Positions 51,478 to 60,800 of a stretch of 64,000 nucleotides of DNA are shown one piece after another. The translations under genes were made by a program, and so were the position numbers. Position 1 is the stretch's first letter. Each line of letters opens with the position of its first letter. The DNA comes from Clostridium_AF sediminicola (GTDB lineage Bacteria; Bacillota; Clostridia; Clostridiales; Clostridiaceae), in assembly GCF_050402865.1 (NCBI RefSeq), contig NZ_BAABMF010000008.1:1-64000 (forward strand), read 5' to 3'. Under the pieces are notes generated by a model. That model had not been told where the DNA came from, did no database searches, and saw only the letters and a program-made list of their open reading frames with translations.

Positions 51478-51675
51478 TTATTCCTCCTCATATATAAATA
51501 TTTCTTCTATTAATTTTCCAAAAATCTTAGAAATCTTGAAGGCTAAGTTTATCGAGGGATTGTATTTTCCTTTTTCTAAAGAAATTATAGTTTGCCTAGA
51601 TACTCCAAGCTTGAAAGCTAAGTCATCTTGAGTTAGATTGTGTAATTTTCTAAATTCTTTAATTTTATTAGTCAC
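51478..51675 (-). CDS. Small XRE-family DNA-binding regulator
   Basis: 65 residues, a single helix-turn-helix: FRKLHNLTQDDLAFKLGVSRQTIISLEKGKYNPS, the YgzD/Xre-like single-domain form. The start is GTG at 51675, after AGGG. The ribosome binding site lies in a leader stem (51682-51706), and a palindrome covers the expected start of transcription. It probably represses itself and the downstream membrane protein. Confidence 0.92.
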   Translation of the reverse strand: MTNKIKEFRKLHNLTQDDLAFKLGVSRQTIISLEKGKYNPSINLAFKISKIFGKLIEEIFIYEEE

Positions 51676-51681
51676 TTTATC

Positions 51682-51706
51682 CCTAAGTTGATTTTAAAAA
51701 CTTAGG
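51682..51706 (-). promoter_or_regulatory. Leader hairpin covering the XRE ribosome binding site
   Basis: CCTAAGTT and AACTTAGG form a perfect 8-bp stem, the downstream arm including the AGG of the Shine-Dalgarno sequence. A strong AAGGAGG (about 51713-51719) lies upstream with no usable start codon at the right distance. Confidence 0.5.
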
Positions 51707-51728
51707 TTATACACCTCCTTTTTGAAAA

Positions 51729-51777
51729 GTAAAGCTACCTTTACATTAAATATAGCAACTCCCTCCTTAAATGTCAA
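51729..51777 (-). promoter_or_regulatory. Promoter and candidate operator of the XRE operon
   Basis: TTGACA (51772-51777) and TATATT (51749-51754) on the minus strand, spacer 17. Just downstream is the palindrome GTAAAG-GTAG-CTTTAC (51729-51744), at the expected transcription start, a likely autoregulatory site. Confidence 0.7.
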
Positions 51778-51844
51778 GCTCATTTTACATTTATTTGTAT
51801 AAAAATTCCATATAAGGTTTTATAGACGACCTCTTGTATAACAA

Positions 51845-51872
51845 AAAACCTGCCGCATATGCAACAGGTTTT
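51845..51872 (-). terminator. Terminator of the CPBP-family gene
   Basis: AAAACCTG and CAGGTTTT with a 12-base loop; on the minus strand TTTTTTGTT follows, ten bases beyond the stop. Confidence 0.85.
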
Positions 51873-51881
51873 AGAATCAAA

Positions 51882-52739
51882 TTAATATTTTTTATCTACC
51901 TTAAGATATTTGAATAATATAATATAAAATAATATAGCTATTATTACAAAAGAAATCAAATTATATTCAGGACTAAATCTGCTAGTTAGCCATATTGAAT
52001 AAGTTCCTTCTAGTGCTGAACCTTTAAAATTCATAACAAAAGCACCAAAAAAATTATTAGCTGCATGAGCACCAATAGCCAATTCTAAGCTATCGCTTTT
52101 AAGAGTTACTAATGCTAAAATAAATCCCACACCAAAATAATAAGGTGGTAATAAAAGCATTGATTTTGAAACCTCAGGATTTGCTAAATGAGGAACCATA
52201 AATATAACTCCAGATATAATAGCTAAGGTTATAGGATTTTTAACTCTTTGTCCAAATCCTTGAAGAATATATCCTCTAAAAAATAATTCTTCTGTTGAAG
52301 TCTGTATAAAAGTAAATATAACAGCTAACGGTAAAAACATAAGAAGTTTTGGTAAAGACGAATAAAAACTCACAGCAGTTGGTTCAATAAAATATTCAAT
52401 TACTGAACTAATGGCAACTAAAAGAAAATAAACTCCAAATCCTACAAAAAACCTCTTCCAACTTATTTTATCTTTCGGTGTAATAAGTGATTTAAATGTC
52501 CTTTTATGGATCGACTTATTAGCAATAACTATCCCTAATAAGAAAAATATAAATCCTACATTTAATGAAATATAAAATGCTAGTTCAGTTTTGATAACAT
52601 ATCTACCAATTCCATCTATAATAACAGTAAAAATTCCTCCTACTATCATCCACATAAATAAAATTAATAAAACAGAACCTACATATCTTCCACAAGAATT
52701 CTTACCTTCACTAGCTTTATTAATATAATCTGAACTCAT
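51882..52739 (-). CDS. CPBP family intramembrane metalloprotease
   Basis: 285 residues with about eight helices. The catalytic motifs are present: STEELFFRGYILQGF (EExxxR) and the following histidines in FMVPHLAN and IGAHAANNFFG. CPBP/Abi proteins are Rce1-like membrane proteases, some linked to bacteriocin self-immunity. It is followed by a terminator and lies 41 bases after the YczE-like gene, so the two may share a transcript. Confidence 0.92.
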   Translation of the reverse strand: MSSDYINKASEGKNSCGRYVGSVLLILFMWMIVGGIFTVIIDGIGRYVIKTELAFYISLNVGFIFFLLGIVIANKSIHKRTFKSLITPKDKISWKRFFVGFGVYFLLVAISSVIEYFIEPTAVSFYSSLPKLLMFLPLAVIFTFIQTSTEELFFRGYILQGFGQRVKNPITLAIISGVIFMVPHLANPEVSKSMLLLPPYYFGVGFILALVTLKSDSLELAIGAHAANNFFGAFVMNFKGSALEGTYSIWLTSRFSPEYNLISFVIIAILFYIILFKYLKVDKKY

Positions 52740-52780
52740 AATTTCACTCCTTTAAATTTTCAGAAACACTTTAAATACTA

Positions 52781-53449
52781 CTAAGCTTCTAACCATTTCT
52801 TTTTTAATAAACTGCTTTCATTATTTTTACACCATGTTCCCTTACCATTAAAGATTTTAGTTATTATTTTTACATTTAGATTAACCAAGGGTCCTATCAA
52901 TATAGCAATAATAATGGTTCCTCCGTTAATTTGGCCTGTCCCTATTCCTCCGAAATATGCAACCGCTAAAGCGATAATAATTGCACCTATTTCTACAATA
53001 GTCTTTATAAATGCAAAATTAAAATCTTTTATATCTCTTAATGTAACTACGAAAAACTCAACTGGAGGCAACATTCCTTTAGTATAAATTTGAGCACCTA
53101 CCCCAAAACTCATGATATACATTCCTATAATAAAGAGTAAATAGTTATTAACTAGACTTATTTGTGCAAATAAAGGTGTAAAAACACAGTTCCACCCATT
53201 TATAATAAATCCCATAAAAAATCCAATAATTACGGGGTGAAAATAAAGTTTCTTTAGTAAATATGAACTAATCAAAGTAGTTATTGATGTTATTATAATC
53301 ATCCATGTTCCAATAGACATACCAAATACTGCTGAAAAATTAGCAAACAAAGCATCCCAGCCACCAGCACCTATATGTGTATTTAGAACTATAGATGCTC
53401 CAATTCCCCAAAAAACATATCCCAAAATATAAATAATCCACTTAATCAT
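52781..53449 (-). CDS. YczE/YitT-like membrane protein
   Basis: 222 residues with five to six helices. WGIGASIVLNTHIGAGGWDALF and GTWMIIITSITTLISSYLLKK are typical of YczE/YyaS/YitT proteins, whose function is unknown (YczE affects antibiotic synthesis in Bacillus). GGAG precedes the ATG. The 172 bases upstream are AT-rich, with no clear structure. Confidence 0.88.
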   Translation of the reverse strand: MIKWIIYILGYVFWGIGASIVLNTHIGAGGWDALFANFSAVFGMSIGTWMIIITSITTLISSYLLKKLYFHPVIIGFFMGFIINGWNCVFTPLFAQISLVNNYLLFIIGMYIMSFGVGAQIYTKGMLPPVEFFVVTLRDIKDFNFAFIKTIVEIGAIIIALAVAYFGGIGTGQINGGTIIIAILIGPLVNLNVKIITKIFNGKGTWCKNNESSLLKKKWLEA

Positions 53450-53621
53450 AGCTACTCCATTCTAATTGTACCTAAAGATTTATACATATACTAACTCTTT
53501 AACAATTATAAGTTTTTGAATTGTTTAAAAAATAACAATCCGTCTATGATTATACCTTTTTTTCAATATATTTACTATATATTTTAAAGACTTTTTTATT
53601 TTATTATTCACAAGAGATTAT

Positions 53622-54356
53622 TTATTGAATTTCCATTTTTTCTATATACCAACATCCATATAGCAGTCCACCAATAAACATGATAATTGCTATTATAACT
53701 GCACTTGGTATAATTGAAATATCCTTTAGAAATACATAATCATCTTTTATAATCATAAGATTAGATACCACTGGAAGAGGAAAAGGTATTACTTTTCTTA
53801 GCATTGGATTAAATAAGTACATTAAACTTATAACAAGTTGCCCACCAATATACATTAATGGAACAATTATTTTTTTACTAACAAGAGCTATTGATGCTGT
53901 CACCGTAATCATAAGCATTTGGAAGAAGAATGCCTTAGCTGTTAATACTAAATGTTTTATTATAACCGCAGAAGTTAATGTATCTTTAAAAGATAAATAA
54001 CTAAAAATAGTTAGCATGATAAATTCTAAAATGTATAGTATTAATGATACAAGTATTATTGCCATTATTTTACCGACAAATATCTTCCATCTTTCATGCC
54101 TATAAATTACCATTGAAGACATAGTGTTGTCCTTGAATTCCTGTATAAACATAATTGCTGTCATAATATTTACTGTTGCCAAAAAACCATAGGAGAATAC
54201 CCCTAGATTTATCCACGTATATAATTGATCAGCATTAATAATAGTATCTGAATTTAAGGAAGATGAACTTCCGTTTACTAGTAAAAATGCACCTATTATT
54301 AAAAATATCCATTGTCCCTTAAACTTCTTTAATTCGCATATTACAATATCAAACAT
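53622..54356 (-). CDS. ABC-2 type permease subunit
   Basis: 244 residues with six hydrophobic segments and FDIVICELKKFKGQWIFL at the N-terminus, similar in plan to MutG/BcrB-type permeases. The loop MFIQEFKDNTMSSMVIYRHERWKIFVGK matches the equivalent loop of the neighbouring permease (FVFIQEFKEKIASITFSYPS), suggesting duplication. AAGGAGG precedes the ATG. It is the third gene of a BcrA-like transporter operon. Confidence 0.9.
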   Translation of the reverse strand: MFDIVICELKKFKGQWIFLIIGAFLLVNGSSSSLNSDTIINADQLYTWINLGVFSYGFLATVNIMTAIMFIQEFKDNTMSSMVIYRHERWKIFVGKIMAIILVSLILYILEFIMLTIFSYLSFKDTLTSAVIIKHLVLTAKAFFFQMLMITVTASIALVSKKIIVPLMYIGGQLVISLMYLFNPMLRKVIPFPLPVVSNLMIIKDDYVFLKDISIIPSAVIIAIIMFIGGLLYGCWYIEKMEIQ

Positions 54357-54368
54357 ACTTAATCCTCC

Positions 54369-55115
54369 TTAATATATATTAGCTTTCTTATAAAATATTA
54401 CACATGCTATAAAGCCAATTATGAATACAATGCTTCCTAAAAATATATCAAATCCACTCACAACATCTCTAATTGGTATTGGAATAGAGCATATTGGTGA
54501 ACCAAGTTTTGCAACAGGTGCTGCAGGTAAAATCGAAAATACCCATTCTTTGTACTTAACTCCAAAAATATAATTTGAATTAAGAATTAATATTGCAATA
54601 GAATATATACTTGAAACAATAGTGCTTTTGCCAATCAAAGCCACTAATATAGCAAAAGGCATTAGAGCGATTTGGAAAACTAATGAAATTAAAAATACCT
54701 TAGAATGATTTAGAATAACTCCCACCTCTAGAGGTGTTCTCAATAAAAGAAATCCGCTTAAAACAACAAGGATATAACCAGTTATATAAATAATAGCAAC
54801 TATCAATGTACACATTAAGAATTTGTTTATAAAAACTCCAAATCTCCCACTTGGATAGGAAAACGTTATTGAAGCTATTTTTTCTTTGAATTCTTGAATA
54901 AATACAAAGGATATTATAAGAGGAATAATCACCGCAAAGAAAATAGTAAAAGCTAAATATTCAAAATTTGAAAAATATCCATACCAATTAAGTGATGATA
55001 CTAACTTTTTATTCATTGTAAAGAAAAATAAGCAAAGTAAACTGACCATAGGTATAAAAATATAATATCCTGTCCTTTTTAATTTCAAGAACTCACAATA
55101 TAATCCATCAAGCAT
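54369..55115 (-). CDS. ABC-2 type permease subunit
   Basis: 248 residues, six hydrophobic segments, starting LDGLYCEFLKLKRTGYYIFI, as in lantibiotic-immunity and bacitracin-type permeases. It overlaps the ATPase gene by eight bases and lies 12 bases before the second permease. Confidence 0.9.
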   Translation of the reverse strand: MLDGLYCEFLKLKRTGYYIFIPMVSLLCLFFFTMNKKLVSSLNWYGYFSNFEYLAFTIFFAVIIPLIISFVFIQEFKEKIASITFSYPSGRFGVFINKFLMCTLIVAIIYITGYILVVLSGFLLLRTPLEVGVILNHSKVFLISLVFQIALMPFAILVALIGKSTIVSSIYSIAILILNSNYIFGVKYKEWVFSILPAAPVAKLGSPICSIPIPIRDVVSGFDIFLGSIVFIIGFIACVIFYKKANIY

Positions 55116-56028
55116 TTCCGTTACCTCCAGTAAGCTTTACAAAGTAATCTTCAAGAGTATCAGTCATAACATTTACCTCATAAACATCTACACCAGCAGA
55201 TATTAAATTTCTTGCAATTTCATTGGATTTATCTAATTTTTCATATACCCTAAATGTATTTTTGTTCCATACTTCGTAATCTTTTATTTGTATTTCATTT
55301 TCTAGAATAGTTGCCGCTCTATTATCATCACTAACTTTTAGATTTATATAATGTCTATTCTTTTTATAAAAATTATTGTAATCTATCTCTTCAAGTAGTT
55401 TTCCATTATGAATAATTCCAATATTAGTTGCAAGTTGCTGAATCTCTCCAAGTATATGGCTTGATGTAAGGACAGTTATCTCTCTTTTTTTATTGAGTTG
55501 AAGTAAAGTCTCTCTGATTTCCTTTATTCCCACAGGATCAAGGCCATTAGTTGGTTCGTCTAGAATTAGTAACTCTGGTTTGTGAAGTAATGCTCTTGCA
55601 AGACCTAATCTTTGCTTCATACCTAGAGAATATTTTTTAACCTTTTTCTTTTTTATATCATAATCACTAAGTCCAGCAATTTGTAGAGCTTCATCAATAT
55701 ATTCCTTATTAGGTATACCCATCATTCTTCTGTGAATATCAAGATTCTCTCTTGCCGTTAAGTTAGGATAAAAACCTGGAGTTTCTATTACCGCCCCTAT
55801 TCTCCCATATACCTCTCTATCTCTCATCTTCTTTCCAAAGATTTCGCATTCTCCTTTTGATGGTGAAATAAGTCCCATTATCATTCTTAGAGTTGTAGTT
55901 TTACCGGCTCCATTTCTCCCTAAAAATCCATATATTTCACCTTTTTTAATATTCATATTTACATTATCAACTACAGCTGTGGTGCCGTATCTTTTTGTTA
56001 AATTATAAGTTCTTATTATATGTTTCAT
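55108..56028 (-). CDS. BcrA-like ABC transporter ATP-binding protein
   Basis: 306 residues: Walker A GFLGRNGAGKTTTLRM, signature YSLGMKQRLGLARA, Walker B LLILDEPTNGLDPVG, H-loop SSHILGE, then a ~90-residue tail as in BcrA. It probably powers export of bacitracin-like or other peptide antibiotics. GAGGAGG precedes the ATG. The operon follows a kinase gene by 113 bases, with an inverted repeat in the gap. Confidence 0.94.
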   Translation of the reverse strand: MKHIIRTYNLTKRYGTTAVVDNVNMNIKKGEIYGFLGRNGAGKTTTLRMIMGLISPSKGECEIFGKKMRDREVYGRIGAVIETPGFYPNLTARENLDIHRRMMGIPNKEYIDEALQIAGLSDYDIKKKKVKKYSLGMKQRLGLARALLHKPELLILDEPTNGLDPVGIKEIRETLLQLNKKREITVLTSSHILGEIQQLATNIGIIHNGKLLEEIDYNNFYKKNRHYINLKVSDDNRAATILENEIQIKDYEVWNKNTFRVYEKLDKSNEIARNLISAGVDVYEVNVMTDTLEDYFVKLTGGNGNA

Positions 56029-56051
56029 TAATATTTCCTCCTCTAAAATAA

Positions 56052-56098
56052 TTAAGGATTATCTCCTGTTAATATAAATAATAGAAGATAATCCTTAA
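56052..56098 (-). promoter_or_regulatory. Inverted repeat in the leader of the BcrA-like gene
   Basis: Perfect 13-base arms TTAAGGATTATCT (56052-56064) and AGATAATCCTTAA (56086-56098), 21 bases apart, lie between the kinase and transporter genes. It can be a weak terminator/attenuator or a binding site; each arm contains TAAGGAT, which also recurs upstream of the lantibiotic-immunity operon. Confidence 0.5.
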
Positions 56099-56141
56099 AT
56101 CCAAACTACATAATTATTACAAATTTATTAAATAATCAAAC

Positions 56142-57053
56142 TTATCTATATCTAGGAAGTGTTACTATAAAGCTTGTTTTTTCATTAGAAATACTTTCAG
56201 CTATTATATTTCCATCCATATTTTCCACTAGCTTTCTTACAATAGAAAGGCCTAAACCGCTTCCCTGAAATTTTCTATTTCTCGAATTTTCTGCTGTGTA
56301 TAATCTGTCAAAAATATATGGAAGTTTATCTTTTTCAATTCCTTTTCCTTTATCCCATACTATTAATTTAACATTCTTATCATCTTGATTTAAACTGATA
56401 CCAACAAATTTTCCATCTTGTCCGTATTTTAAACTATTTGATATAAGATTTGTAATAACTCGATTCAATGCACTCTTGTCGCCAAGGACAAAAGCTTCTT
56501 CCTCTCCAATATCTATTTGCATTGTTATTTCTCTTTCATTAATTTCATTCATAAAATTAATTACATTTTGCCTAATAGCTTCTGTTATATTAACCTTTTC
56601 ATTTTGTAATTCTGCATCATTACCTTCAAGCTTTGCCATTTGAAAAAACTCTTCCATAAGTTCTACTAACGCATTTCCTCTTTCATAAATAATATCTATA
56701 TACTCATTTTTTTTGTCTTCTTTAAGAGTATTATCCTTCAGTAAATGAACATATCCCATCAAAGCAGTAAGAGGAGTTCTTATATCATGAGAAATGTTAG
56801 AAATCATTTTTTTATGTCTTTCTTTATAATTTTTATTATCAACAGAAACATGCTGATATCTATCTAGAAAAATATTAATTTCCTCTACTAACTCTTTCTT
56901 ATCCATACTTAGATTATTAGCTCTTATTCTTTCTCTTGAATCTTCTTTTAGAATATTTTCTAATTTTCCACTAATCATTTTAGTCTTCTTTTTGTCATTA
57001 AATAACAACAAGGACAGCACTATAATTATAATTAATAATATCCAGTTCATCAT
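56142..57053 (-). CDS. Sensor histidine kinase of the BcrA-like module
   Basis: 303 residues with only one N-terminal helix (~3-18) and no extracellular domain, then a linker, phosphoacceptor MISNISHDIRTPLTALMGY and ATPase domain (NLISNSLKYGQ, WDKGKGIEKD, GSGLGLSIVRK). It overlaps the response-regulator stop by four bases. Like BceS-type kinases it probably depends on its transporter, or an internal cue, for sensing. Confidence 0.94.
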   Translation of the reverse strand: MMNWILLIIIIVLSLLLFNDKKKTKMISGKLENILKEDSRERIRANNLSMDKKELVEEINIFLDRYQHVSVDNKNYKERHKKMISNISHDIRTPLTALMGYVHLLKDNTLKEDKKNEYIDIIYERGNALVELMEEFFQMAKLEGNDAELQNEKVNITEAIRQNVINFMNEINEREITMQIDIGEEEAFVLGDKSALNRVITNLISNSLKYGQDGKFVGISLNQDDKNVKLIVWDKGKGIEKDKLPYIFDRLYTAENSRNRKFQGSGLGLSIVRKLVENMDGNIIAESISNEKTSFIVTLPRYR

Positions 57054-57754
57054 TTATTACCTGCCAGTTTATAACCTATACCCCAAACTGTTTCTATAAG
57101 ACTAGGTTTGTTTGGATCATTTTCAACTTTACTTCTAAGCCTTCTCATATGTACTGTTACAGTATTATAATCTGTTACAAAATCCTCTCCCCATACGTTG
57201 TCATATATCTGAACCTTAGTAAACACTCTATTTGGATTCTTAAAGAAAAGCTGTAAAATTTTCATTTCCTTTGCAGTTAGCGTAAGTTCTTTTCCTGCTT
57301 TTGTAACTACATAGTTTTTCATATCAAATCTTATATCACCAAACTCATATATGATATTTTCTTCTGTAGGTGTAGTTTCGTTATAATAAACAGCTCTTCT
57401 TATATTAGATTTAACTCTTGCAATAAGTTCTGGAATTGAAAAAGGTTTTACAATATAATCATCTGCACCCATGCCAAGCCCTATAATTTTATCTGTTTCC
57501 TCTCCCTTAGCAGAAAGTATAATAATAGGTACCTTGCTCTTTTCTCTAATTTGTCTCATTGCCTCAATACCATCCATAACAGGCATCATTATGTCCATTA
57601 TTACCATATGATAGCTGCTATTATTAAACTTTTCTACCCCTTCAAGTCCATGAAAAGCTTGTCCTATGTCATATCCTTCTTTTAACAACGCTTCTTTTAT
57701 CATATTATTTATATTAAAATCATCTTCAACGACTAAAATCTTCAAATTATCCAT
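57050..57754 (-). CDS. OmpR-family response regulator of the BcrA-like module
   Basis: 234 residues: receiver (Asp in MVIMDIMMPVMDGI, Lys in YIVKPFSIPEL) and winged helix (DYNTVTVHMRRLRSKV, TVWGIGYKLAG). GAGGTGATG precedes the ATG. It is coupled to the overlapping kinase, and both precede the transporter genes. Confidence 0.95.
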   Translation of the reverse strand: MDNLKILVVEDDFNINNMIKEALLKEGYDIGQAFHGLEGVEKFNNSSYHMVIMDIMMPVMDGIEAMRQIREKSKVPIIILSAKGEETDKIIGLGMGADDYIVKPFSIPELIARVKSNIRRAVYYNETTPTEENIIYEFGDIRFDMKNYVVTKAGKELTLTAKEMKILQLFFKNPNRVFTKVQIYDNVWGEDFVTDYNTVTVHMRRLRSKVENDPNKPSLIETVWGIGYKLAGNK

Positions 57755-57799
57755 AACATCACCTCGTTGTTAATTATATCATATTGTTAAAATATAGAA

Positions 57800-57827
57800 A
57801 AACCTACCATTGCATTTTAGTAGGTTT
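57800..57827 (-). terminator. Terminator of the LuxR-type ATPase regulator gene
   Basis: AAACCTAC and GTAGGTTT with a 12-base loop overlap the stop codon region at 57826; on the minus strand TTTTTCTATA follows. The next promoter must lie in the 45 bases before the response-regulator gene. Confidence 0.8.
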
Positions 57828-60800
57828 AATAAATTTGCTTTATAATATTCATTTCTTTTGCTTTCACTACAGCTTTTATTCGACTATCCACTTCTAACTT
57901 ACTATAGATATTGTTCAAATGACTTTTCACTGTACCTAATGAAATAAAGAATTTTTTGCTAATATCCGTGTTTGATAATCCATCAGCTACTAATTCTAAT
58001 ATTTCTAATTCTCGTTCTGTTAACGATGATATTCCTTTTTTAGGATGAAGTATATTGTGAATATTTATATTTTTTATAATGGTTTGTTTTAACATTAGAG
58101 AAGGAATTACTCCCTTAATTATTGAAACAATACTTTTATCTAATCCTTTGTATCCTATACTTTCAAGATAAATTAAGCCAATAAATATTCCCATATAGTG
58201 CATAGGTACGCAAATTATAGATATATTTTCTTTGTCCATAATGTAAATATCTTTAGCAAATATTCCATCACTAGGTTTGTTTTTTAAGAATACTTCTTCA
58301 CCTGTTCTTGCAACATATCTAATAATTTTTCTTGACATATTGCTAATAAATTTAATATTAACAATGTCAGGATAGGCATAAACTTGACCTTCTTTTTCGC
58401 ACTTATATGCAACATGCATTTCATCGCATTTTTCAAATAAAATAGCTCCGAAATCCGCTACAGATTTTTTAAGAAGATAATCTAAAATATATGCAAACCC
58501 CTGTTTTTCATTCATTTCTTCTATCCTATTTATATGGTTTAGAATATCATTCATTACCATATTACTTTCTTGTTTTTCAGAAGGAAATGGCATAACTAAA
58601 ATTTCAAATTCTTTTTCTATCTTTCTAGCTATATAAGTTGCTCCCCATCTCTCATAACAATCTATTGCCTCTTTAGCATAGAATTCACACAATTTTTTAT
58701 GCTTCTTATAATACCTGGCAGCTAAAGTATTACCTAATGCCTCTAAATATATGTTTCCATCTCTTTCAGATAAACTTATAGCCTCATTATAATAATTCGC
58801 AGCACGCTTCCCATCTTCAAAAATAGCTTCATAACTACCTAGAGTAAGTAAATATCTTATATAGTGATTTCCATCATAGTACTCAATAGCTTCTTTTAAT
58901 TCCTTTAAATCATTTTGAATATCAGATTTATTTTTCTCCTTTTGGTTTTCTTCTAGTTCTTTATGTTGTGCTTGTCTTGCTAATATACAAAAAAATACAA
59001 TTTCCATATACATTATATGACCTTTTAAAAGTCCTATATAAGGTCTTATATTTTCTACAATACTATAAGCTTTTTCAAATTCTCCTTCTAAATATAATCG
59101 TTGTAACTTCAGCACATAATAAATAACACTTTCAGCACTATCATAACTTTCTGGTTCTTCTATTATTCCTTTATCTTTTTCTAATACGCTCCCCTTCTGT
59201 AAGTATTTTAGATGTAGATTAATAAAATACTGGTTAAATTTCAAAGCATGAGTTCCTACATTTTGTAAGGCTTTCAATTTCTCATAGGTTTCAGACTTAA
59301 TTTCTTCAAAACACTTACCCATAACATATTTTGCATATATGCTAGATACTATTCCATAACTACTATATACGAATTCACCAGCCTTAATTCCTTCCTCTAT
59401 AGCCATATCTAAATAATCGATAGATTTACCAAACGGTTTATACCAATGTGTCACAAATGTTGCCATAAATGAATATACAATATCTTTTATCTCTGAATCC
59501 TCTGTATCTCTTAATAATTCCAAAGTAATATTCGCTAGTCTTTCTCCCTTTTTATAATCATTCCATACATGATAAAAAATAAAACTACAAGCTGCATACC
59601 CTAAAGGTGAAAAAGAAGAACTACCGTGTTCTGCTGAAAGAACACCCATATTTACAAGAATTAAGGTAAACACATTATAATCTAAGTAATTAGCTGGGGG
59701 TATCATTTGATTTAAAATTTCCAATATAGTTAGTATTCTTTCATCTTGAATAGAAGGTGCATTAATCAATTCTTCTATTTTTTTATCTGAAAATAGTGAT
59801 TGTACTTTTAATAGTTCACTGTTGAAATCTTCTAGATCAAAACTAAAGCCTAAATGTGAAAGTACTTCTATACCTAATTCAATTGCTTTATCACTTTCTC
59901 CAATATAGGAGTACATATTCATATACTTGCTCTTGATAATTATAATGTTTTTATCTGTATTATGTTTTTCAATTAGCCTTTGGAATATTTCAATAGCGGA
60001 TTTAATATCCTCACATAAAAATTTACATTCTGCTAACTCCAGTTCAATCTTCATTTCTAAATCTTTAAACTCTAAAGATTCATCTTTTTTCAAAAATAGT
60101 AAGCATAGTTCAAATATTTTTAATGCTTGTTCAACTGCAGTAGTTTGCTTTGCCTCTATACCCGCATCATAAAGATGATTAATCCATAGTAAATTTGTAC
60201 AATCTCCTATACGGCTTTCATAGTTTGAACGTAACAATTGTGATGCCATAAACAATCTACTATTTTTAACAAATTTACTATCTGTAAAAAGAATAGTTTT
60301 AGCAATCTTATAATGGATATCTTCTCTTTCTTTAATAGCAATATCTTTATATACAACTTCTAAAGGAATATCATGTATAAAATCATATCTAATAATCTGC
60401 TGCTCAAAATCACTCAAAGTTTTAGGTACTATAAATGCTCTTTCGCATAATTTTTTCAACTCTGCTTTAAGAGAAATTTCATCGCAGTCTATTATTCCCT
60501 TTATTTGAGAGTAGGTTGCCTTGCCATCAAAACAAGCTATTATTTGGAGAATAGCTTTTTCACTATCACTTAGCATTGTTATTTTGCCATAAATCATTTG
60601 TTCTATATCTTTAGGTAGAGTAAACTTATTCATATTATGGAAGTTAACTATCCATTTTTCCTTATTAGAGAGAAAAGCCAAGATATCTTTTTCAACAAAA
60701 ATATCTAACAGAGTTTTTATGTAAAAAGGATTTCCAGAAGTTATCCCATAAATTATTCTTACTAAGTAATCGGAGTTTTCAATTCTTTTACCCAAAACTA

